The position numbers and the translations under genes are program-made. Positions 57,776 through 64,000 of a stretch of 64,000 nt of DNA are shown piece by piece. Origin of the DNA: Ochotona curzoniae (taxonomy: Eukaryota > Chordata > Mammalia > Lagomorpha > Ochotonidae); assembly GCF_017591425.1 (NCBI RefSeq), contig NW_024467121.1, positions 16,752,707 to 16,816,706 on the forward strand. Direction: 5' to 3'. The notes under the pieces are model-generated. The model did not search any database, was not told where the DNA came from, and worked only from the letters and a program-made list of their open reading frames with translations. How positions within the stretch are numbered: position 1 is the stretch's first letter; every line of letters begins with the position of its first letter.

Positions 57776-58564
57776 ATGAAAACCTGGTTCCACCATAGTG
57801 ATGAGACCAAGAAAACAGTTAGTATCTGATAATGGTTTTGAATCCAGAGTTTGTATGTTTATTGCATCAAATGCACAGTGTTATTTTCAAATCAGACAAT
57901 GTTGTGTCTTGTGTCTGTTGCTGAAAGAAATTGCAAGGATCTTACTAGAACTAATGCAAACAAATGATATGTAACACTGGTGTGGCCCTTTCTGCATTTC
58001 ACAAGAAATTTCCACCCAGATTGGTCCTGATATTAATCTCTTATTTCTAAGTACACTCACACATATAATCCCCTTCAGGAACTCATATGATTTCTATTTT
58101 GGACTGTGAAAGTGGCCTCTATATAGAGATTGTGTAAACTCATCACACCTCCTTACCTGCCTCTTGTCGCAAGCCTCCTTTCAAATTCCCAAAATAAAAA
58201 CCTAACTTTGTTTCTCTCTACCCTCATCCCAGCCCCATCCCTGCTGAGCAATATTCTTCAACAATCCTACAAACACACCATGTAAAAATCTTTTCAGCTC
58301 AGGCTGTGTTCTCCTGTGAAGGAAAACTGGATTCTACTCTTACTCTGATTTTTTTTTAAACTAAACTTTTATTTTGGATTAGTTTTAAGTTTTTATGGAA
58401 ACTGTAGTGATGATGCAACTTTACACTTGCCCCTGATTTAGTTTCTCCTAAGGATATGAATCATGTATCACTATGTACTGTGGTTAAGATATGGTTTCAG
58501 CTCCAGATGTCTGTTTCCCTGTTGAGATAGCAATTTTTTTGTTTTGTTTTGTTTTGCTAAATAT
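57776..58564. other. Unassigned sequence
   Basis: No gene or repeat recognised. Confidence 0.5.
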
Positions 58565-58870
58565 TGGTTTTGTTTGTTTGAAAGTAGAGTTACATAGCAT
58601 GAGAGGAGAGAGAGGAAGAGAAAGGAAGAGGAGAGGGGAGGGGAGGGGAGGGGAGGGGAGGAGAGGGGAGGGAAGAAAAGGGAAGGGAAGGGGAAGGGAG
58701 GGGAGGGGAGGGGAGAAAAGGGGAGAGGAAGAGAGGGGAGGGGAGGGGAGGGGAGCAGATCTTCCAACCAGCAGGGAGCTGTATTGAAACTGAAACACCT
58801 GTGTCACAAAGAATGAAGAATGATAGCATCATAGTCCACCACTTTACCTGCTGTTCCATAAGGCTCAATG
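58565..58870 (-). mobile_element. CSINE: C-repeat SINE, antisense, carrying a polypurine expansion
   Basis: Left part 'gtttgtttgaaagtagagtt' and right part 'gcagatcttccaaccagcag' plus 'gctgtattgaaactgaaac' and 'accactttacctgctgttc' are antisense C-repeat. Between them the normally 30-40-base purine segment is expanded to about 155 bases. Confidence 0.75.
58601..58755. repeat. (GGGGA)n / polypurine tract
   Basis: About 155 bases of only G and A on the plus strand except for its first bases, dominated by GGGGA and GAGAG units, with many G4 and G3 runs. Overlapping minus-strand frames of 92-107 codons are Pro/Ser/Leu-rich translations of this repeat, not proteins. Confidence 0.95.
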
Positions 58871-59049
58871 CTATCCCTCCCTGCTCTTTTTATAGTACTC
58901 CACCCTCCTGAGTAGAACATCTATTCCCACTAAATCTGAATCATTTCCATGGGATAGCATTAATGCATTCATGAAAGTAAAGATCCTATGACATGATTAC
59001 TCTCTACATGGTCCTACTTTTTAAAGATTCCAATATGTACATGTGAGTC
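58871..59049. other. Unassigned sequence
   Basis: No gene or repeat recognised. Confidence 0.5.
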
Positions 59050-59300
59050 GCAGCTGCTTCGCTTCCCATCCAGCTTCCTACTAACACACCCGGGTAGGTG
59101 CTAGAAGATGGTCCTATTATTTCGGCTCTCCCACTTATTTGGCATCCTTGGCTCCTGGTTTAGCCTGCCCCAACCTCAGCCATTGTGACCTTTTATGTAA
59201 TGAACCAGTGGGTTGAAGATCTCTCTTCCTGTATCCCCTTTTCTCAAATTTTGAAATAAATAAACACATCTGTGAAATAAAGTAAAACAAAAATAAATAA
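59050..59300 (+). mobile_element. CSINE: C-repeat SINE, sense, 5' truncated
   Basis: 'agctgcttcgcttcccatcc', 'agcttcctactaacacacc', 'ccttggctcctggtttagcc', 'tgtaatgaaccagtgggttg', 'aagatctctcttcctgtatc', 'tttgaaataaataaacac'. Confidence 0.82.
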
Positions 59301-59309
59301 ACAAGGTTG

Positions 59310-59535
59310 ACCCCTTCCCAGTCCCTGCAGCCTTGCTCTCTCACCCAGCGCTTCTGCATGCTGCCGATTCCCCAGTCTATTCTTGTGTTGTATTGCGACA
59401 TAGCCAGAGCCTCACCACTGATTCCAAGGTGTTTGAAGTTTCCAGGCTCCAGAATCATGAGCCAAATAAATCTCTTTTCTTTTGATATTACTCATTGTCC
59501 GGTATTCTATTTTAAAAACATCAAACATACTAATA
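59310..59535 (+). mobile_element. MST/MLT1-like LTR, sense, 3' half
   Basis: 'cagccttgctctctcaccc', 'gcgacatagccagagcctca', 'aggctccagaatcatgagc', 'caaataaatctcttttctt', 'attgtccggtattctattt' is the sense 3' half of an MST-type LTR, with its AATAAA. The 5' half is missing. Confidence 0.78.
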
Positions 59536-59569
59536 TACCACAGTTCATTTAACACCACCACCAGGAAGC

Positions 59570-60345
59570 AAACATTAACACATTACTTCTGCCTAAACTT
59601 CAGATTTTATTTAGCTTACACTAGGTTTTTTTTTTCCCCTTCATAATGTCACTTTTTTCCATTCCAGCTTTCAATCCAGGTTACTATATTGCATTTTTTA
59701 AAACCTTTTTTATTGGAAAGGCAGACAGAAGGAAAGACAAAGATCTTCTGTCCGCTGATTCATTCCCCAAGTGACTGCAATGGCCAGAGCTGAACCAATC
59801 TGAAGCCAGGAACTTCCTCTGAGTCTCCTTATGTGGGTGCAGAGTCCCAAGTCTTTGGGCCATCCTTTACTTCTTTCCCATGCCAAAAGCAGCGTGCTGG
59901 ATGGGAAATGAAGCAGCCAGCACACAAAGCAGCACCCACATGGGATCCTGGCAAATATGAAGTGAGGATTAAGCCACTAGGCTATTGTGCCAGCAGGCCC
60001 TAGTAAATTGCATTTTCTCATTAGGCTCTCCTGGTCTGTGTTAATTCCTCAGTCTTTACTATTACTTTGGCAGATTTGAGTATTCATTGATCATTTCATA
60101 GGATGCTCCTCAATTTGGGTTTATCTGGTGTTTCCTCATGGCTACAAGTCCGGAGAAAGAAGCCTCCTGAAGTGGAGTATCATTATCTGGTGGTACATGG
60201 CATCATCAGCTCCATTATTCATGAGTAAAGCTAAGGAAATTGAACAGGTTGTGCTTGCAAATTCCTTTAGTACAAAGTTACTGTTTTCAAATTCTATTTT
60301 TTTGGGAAAAAGTCACACTGGGAGAGTGAGTTTACACTTACCTAT
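59570..60345 (-). mobile_element. L1: L1ME 3' UTR, antisense, holding a nested SINE
   Basis: Antisense order of the L1ME-type 3' end: 'gcctaaacttcagatttta', 'cattccagctttcaatcca', 'ggttactatattgcattt', then (after the SINE) 'cctcagtctttactatta', 'gctcctcaatttgggttta', 'tctggtgtttcctcatgg', 'tggtggtacatggcatca', 'gtacaaagttactgttttc'. The two halves rejoin exactly across the SINE. Confidence 0.82.
59698..60006 (-). mobile_element. CSINE: C-repeat SINE, antisense, nested in L1ME
   Basis: 'ttttttattggaaaggcag', 'aagatcttctgtccgctga', 'caatctgaagccaggaac', 'cttatgtgggtgcagagtc', 'cacccacatgggatcctgg' and head end 'ctattgtgccagcaggccc'. Flanked by a 10-bp duplication, attgcatttt, at 59688-59697 and 60007-60016. 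Confidence 0.94.
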
Positions 60346-60361
60346 TACATATTGGAATCTT

Positions 60362-60693
60362 TTTTTTTTTAAGATTTATTTTTATTATTTTTTCATTGGA
60401 AAGGCAGATATACAGAGAGGAGAGACAGAGAGTAAGATCTTCCGTCCGATGATTCACTCCCCAAGTGAGCGCAACGGGCCGATACTATGCCAATCCGAAG
60501 CCAGGAGCCTCTTCCGGGTCTCCCACGCGGGTGCAGGGTCCCAAAGCTTTGGGCCGTCCTCGACTGCTTTCCCAGGCCACAGGCAGGGAGCTGGAAGGGA
60601 AGCGGGGCTGCTGGGATTAGAACGGGCACCCATATGGGATCCCGGGCGTGCAAGGCGAGGACCTTTAACTACTTGTGCCACCGCGCCGGGCCC
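60362..60693 (-). mobile_element. CSINE: C-repeat SINE, antisense, very young, with 16-bp target duplication
   Basis: Near-identical to the 53342 copy. Its own strand begins GGGCCCGGCGCGGTGGCACA, with A-box and B-box regions preserved, and the tail reads AATAAAAATAAATCTTA-like then A. A perfect duplication, tacatattggaatctt, lies at 60346-60361 and 60694-60709. The 201-codon plus frame 60128-60733 runs through it and is not a gene. Confidence 0.98.
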
Positions 60694-60709
60694 TACATAT
60701 TGGAATCTT

Positions 60710-61354
60710 GAAATCATCTTTTTATACCAGTAATAGACTTGTGTATTTATTTTTATTTGTTTTGTACTTTGGGTTATTATCCATCACTGTTACTTTTCTG
60801 TAACAGTTCACTTCAGAACTGGACACTTGAAATAAGTTTAGCTAAAGTGTCCCTTCACAAGGTAGCTTCCTTTTCTGCCTTGTGGCTTGATACGATGTTA
60901 TAGGCCCACTTATATATTTACCATCTTGTATATTTGCTTCTTTAGAACATAAAATTCTTCTTTTCCTTAGGAAATGCTGGTTTGGAGGATTTGTAATATT
61001 ATTTATTTGTGTGTTTCTTAATTCCAATTTCCCCAATAGTAATTGATATTTTTCTATTGCTTAAGATACTCAAATCTACCAGAATGTTCTGTTAAAATAT
61101 TTCTATTATGAAGGAAAGATTTGCTAGCATCCCCAATTCTGTGGTTACCACCTTACCTTCAAATAATTAGAACTCTAAGAAGAGACAAGAAGAACCGTGA
61201 GCTATTGAGAGTTTGTGGACACATCTCTAATCTCCTTGAAAGTTAAGAGAAATCTAACAGACTGCCTATTTCTTAGTGTTAGGACCCCTATTGCTTATTT
61301 TACAGCCATAGCCTGTCTTAAGATTTCCCAACCTTGAAATGGAGAGAGATAACG
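60710..61354. other. Unassigned sequence
   Basis: No gene or repeat recognised. Confidence 0.5.
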
Positions 61355-61495
61355 GACAACTCTAGAATCTTTGAGAACATTTGTTTCCTTTTCTGGTTAT
61401 CATAATGAGTAGTGAATGCTCAAGGCATTTAATTGCTGAGGTTGAACGTCCTGATTGGCCTGCCGGGCAGTGCCCCACACTGGAGAAATGGATGA
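61355..61495 (+). mobile_element. MER20-like hAT DNA-element fossil
   Basis: 'tttccttttctggttatcat', 'tagtgaatgctcaaggcatt', 'taattgctgaggttgaacg', 'tcctgattggcctgccggg', 'cagtgccccacactggagaa' follows MER20 (tttggttgtcacaactggg ... aggccagggatgctgctaaacatcctacaatgcacaggacagccccc) in order. Degraded. Confidence 0.55.
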
Positions 61496-61749
61496 ATGAA
61501 TGGATCCTTTTATCTACTGTTTGCATGATAAATAAAACCATTAGAAAACGTTTCCAAAGTGTGGAAAATACAGTTTCGAGAATGAAGAAAGGGGAATTTT
61601 AAAGTCTTTAAAATGTAAATACTTAGAAAAATAAAGTCATATTTAGAATGGGGTAAGCTATTATGATCCACACTCCTGTTTTAAAGTGGGTTTTCTTTGT
61701 TTACTGAGAGACAGATTGTATTTTTAATCAACTAAAAACTTGGCTTATC
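61496..61749. other. Unassigned AT-rich sequence
   Basis: No gene or repeat recognised. Confidence 0.5.
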
Positions 61750-62720
61750 TCATTATGTCTCCTCAGGGACCTCCCCGAGAGTGCAATGTCCTAACAGTGT
61801 CAGTCCCACATGTCCCTTTCTTTGCTGTGTATCCTCTCTCTCTCCCTCACTCACTCTGCCTTCAGTACTACTACCTGCAAGTCTGACAGCACTCTACGGC
61901 TGCTCTTAGGAGCTCAGATCCAAATAGAAACATGCTTTGTGCCTTATTTTTATTTCACAAAGCAGCATATTTCATCTGCATGATTGCTAAAGCTTTTAAG
62001 GATGCCGATTTCTCATCATCTTCTTCTTCTTAGTAGCACGTGCTTAAGGAAGAATGTAGCCATACCACCAGGGAAAAATTTAGGGAAGAGAGGTAACAGG
62101 GGATTGGGAATGCTGACATTTTTTTAACAAAGTCACTACTGTCTTCTGTGAAGTGCCAATGTCTTGGTCTTTTTTTTTTTTTTTCAACCTGCCAAAATCA
62201 TGCTTTTCTGTGACTCCAGCTTTCTTTACAAGGGGGTCATGACCCCCAGAGGGCCTCCATCTGTCTGCCAGGAGCAGGTGGTCTCATCAGCGTTGAGTTC
62301 ACGGCAGTTACAGCTTGTTAGAAGAGCTGCTGCCAATGATTTTAAGCTTTTACATTCAATTATTTTTTTTCAAGCTTATTTCTCTATACATTGGGGAGGC
62401 CTGAAGGATAATAAAAGCAAAAGAGCTTGTGCTTTAAGGTACTCTAATATAAAAATAGAAACCACTGAAAATAGATCAGGGATATCAGACAATATGACTT
62501 CTGAAGCTATGACTGAACAGGGATCAACTCCATTCGAGCTTTCTATGCTACAAATTATTCCATACATCTAGGCTTGACCAATAGCTTCTATCTCCCATTC
62601 CCAGTAAATATGCAAATGTTTGGTAATTCTCCAAAGTATTTCAAGTCAGAGTTTCTTTCTTTTTTTTCCCCCCCTAGAATCTGGCACTCAATATTGTTAG
62701 TCAATTTCTTTCAAACCTGC
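61750..62720. other. Repeat-free complex block, candidate conserved non-coding element
   Basis: About 970 bases without any repeat I can recognise, with balanced, complex composition and A/T-rich homeodomain-like motifs (for example 'ttcaattatttt' near 62355). A plus frame of 135 codons (62164-62571) begins MVFFFFFQPAKIM and shows no domain; its opening Phe run comes from a poly(T). Regulatory function is a guess based only on texture. Confidence 0.25.
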
Positions 62721-62745
62721 ACTTGAAATAGCCCAAGTTCTGTCA

Positions 62746-62789
62746 TAAAAAAACAACAACAAAAAACCAAAACAAACAAACAAAAAACC
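62746..62789. repeat. A-rich (CAA/CAAA)n simple repeat
   Basis: A-rich with CAA and CAAA units. Could be the tail of a lost retroposon. Confidence 0.8.
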
Positions 62790-63374
62790 CACCTACTTTT
62801 TAAAAAGATCAAGCTGGAAATTCAGTTCCCTTGGTTCTTCCTAAGAACTTCTCCACTTCTCCAGTTTCAAAACAGGAGAGAGAGGCAGCAAGCACAGACC
62901 CTGCACCAGCACCAAGTCACCAGGACAAGCACTGAAATGTTCTGGCATCTCAGCTTCAGGTTTTGTTTTTATGTTATGGCATCAAGTGTCAGCAGGAGAA
63001 TTGTCTCAGTTGCTTAGACTACAGATGGATAAAACAGGTTTTGAGAAAGATGTCAACTGTCTTATTCACTGGTTCATAAAAGCAGCCCCAATGGGAATAT
63101 TTCATTTTATCCTTGCATTCCCTGTGCAGGCTCCCCTGGATGTCCCTGCACAGTGAAAGCACACTGTCTCGTTTAGAAGGTGCTGAGGAAACAGAACTCC
63201 CAAGCACCATCCTTTCTCCTCAGATCATCCCTTTCCAGAAAGCACTGTGGCTTAGTTTACAGTTCAAAAATGTCCTTGTCCCAGCCTCTTTGGCGCTGCA
63301 TAGTCTCAGAACAATCCAAGTTTTTAATGCTTGGTGTTCAAAACTGCATTTGTACTGCAAGGTACAGCACAGGA
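62790..63374. other. Unassigned sequence
   Basis: Complex sequence with overlapping frames of 61-129 codons in three phases (62971-63502). None has a recognisable domain, and the 129-codon one enters the downstream SINE. Confidence 0.4.
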
Positions 63375-63705
63375 TTTGGTTTTTAAATTTTTGTTTAATT
63401 TATCTAAAAGACAGAGAAAGATTGCCCTTTTTCTGGCTCATTTCCCAAATGACCACCATCACCTGGTCAGAGCTACACAGGAGCAAGGAGCTGGAAACTT
63501 GAGTCAGGGACTGAATCTGTGTCTCCCATGCTGAGGGGCAGCGACTCTGGTTTCTCAGCCATAACCTGCCACCTCTCTGGGAGCTCATTAGCAGGAAGCT
63601 GAAGTCAGTAGCAGTGCCAGGGTTCAAACCGAAACACTTCAACATGGGATGCAGACTTCCTGAGCAGTGTTTCCATGGTGGCATCCAACAACCACCCTGA
63701 GTTTA
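63375..63705 (-). mobile_element. CSINE: C-repeat SINE, antisense, older variant
   Basis: 'tttgtttaatttatctaaaa', 'gacagagaaagattgccct', 'ggctcatttcccaaatgac', 'gtgtctcccatgctgaggg', 'gagctcattagcaggaagc', 'cagggttcaaaccgaaac', 'acatgggatgcagacttcc'. It resembles the older subfamily with 'cattagcaggaagctg' rather than the young 'ggcagggagctgg' type. Confidence 0.85.
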
Positions 63706-63846
63706 ACTCTTTTTTTTTAAATAATTAGAATTTCAATTTTTACTCCATTTATTGTTTGCTTGAGAAAATGTCAAGTTCTAATTTTTCTCTTAGTTGCATC
63801 ACAGCAGTATTATCCGCTATTTTGAATTGGATTAGGTTTGAATTAG

Positions 63847-64000
63847 TTTGGGGGCATATGTTTGCATGTGAGTGTATCTCTCCGTGTGTATCTGTACTTG
63901 GGTATGCATGTTCGTGTCTGTGTGCGTTTTTTGGCATGTGTGCTTGTATGAGCATGTTTCTGTGTGCCTCTGTGTGAGGAGGTATGAATGTGACAGAGGG
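63847..64000. repeat. GT-rich degenerate tract at window edge
   Basis: Imperfect GTGTGT/ATGTG/TGCATG units to the end of the window. It produces Cys/His-rich open frames on both strands that are artefacts. It may continue beyond the window. Confidence 0.75.

Noticed and set aside
58484..58868. Pro/Ser-rich frames of 92-107 codons resembling a proline-rich protein
   Set aside because: Translation of the GGGGA polypurine repeat on the opposite strand.
60128..60733. 201-codon open frame, the longest in the window
   Set aside because: It runs from an antisense L1ME 3' UTR straight through a young antisense C-repeat; the second half is SINE translation.
62164..62571. 135-codon plus-strand frame beginning with a Phe run
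   Set aside because: The start codon context is a poly(T); no domain or motif. Kept only as part of a possible conserved non-coding block.
63113..63502. 129-codon plus-strand frame near the right end
   Set aside because: No domain, overlaps other frames, and its end lies in an antisense C-repeat.
1..64000. Search for an operon, defence system, phage or other compact gene system
   Set aside because: No ribosome-binding sites, gene strings or long ORFs; SINE, LINE and LTR content shows mammalian non-coding DNA.

Overview
This window is non-coding, AT-rich mammalian DNA packed with transposable-element remains. I find no supportable protein-coding gene. The best clue to the host is an abundant tRNA-derived SINE of the lagomorph C-repeat (CSINE) type: more than 30 full or partial copies at very different stages of decay. 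The youngest copies (53342-53666 and 60362-60693) carry a head that, as I recall these families, fits pika (Ochotona) better than rabbit. I therefore infer a lagomorph, probably a pika, and an intergenic or large-intron setting. The genus is inference.

Layout. From 1 to 8 kb: old C-repeats, a MaLR LTR and unique sequence, ending in a (CA)n microsatellite. 8.7-9.5 kb: antisense L1. 10-16 kb: one C-repeat, an L2 fragment, a long poly(T) tract with a possible retrocopy, and one copy of an L1-3'-end-like repeat. 16.4-21.5 kb: a LINE-rich block with a sense L1 ORF2 fossil cut by two SINEs, then three more SINEs and a 5'-inverted L1 flanked by a 9-bp target duplication. 22-30 kb: L2, MLT1 and L1 ORF1 fragments, a possible retrocopy and a palindromic DNA-element fossil. 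31-34.3 kb: C-repeats, a rearranged L1 and a degraded L1M. 35-49 kb: two unclassified GC-richer blocks, many C-repeats, MaLR LTRs, MER5-like and palindromic DNA elements. 49.6-54 kb: an antisense L1, a Tigger-like element and a mariner transposase fossil bisected by a young C-repeat with a perfect 15-bp duplication. 54.7-64 kb: a second copy of the L1-3'-end-like repeat, a long unique stretch with a tRNA-like relic, a polypurine expansion inside a C-repeat, an antisense L1ME 3' end holding two nested C-repeats, a MER20-like relic, a repeat-free block that could be a conserved regulatory element, and a GT-rich edge.

Nothing here acts as an operon or pathway; the features record layered insertion history. 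All open reading frames longer than about 100 codons either run through SINEs or low-complexity tracts or lack any recognisable domain. The most informative signals are insertion-mechanism scars (5' inversion, nested target duplications), one small exon-like signal at 31554-31649, and the repeat-free block at 61750-62720. Family names were assigned by eye from remembered consensus sequences, without database search, and element edges are approximate (about 10-30 bases) unless a target duplication fixes them.
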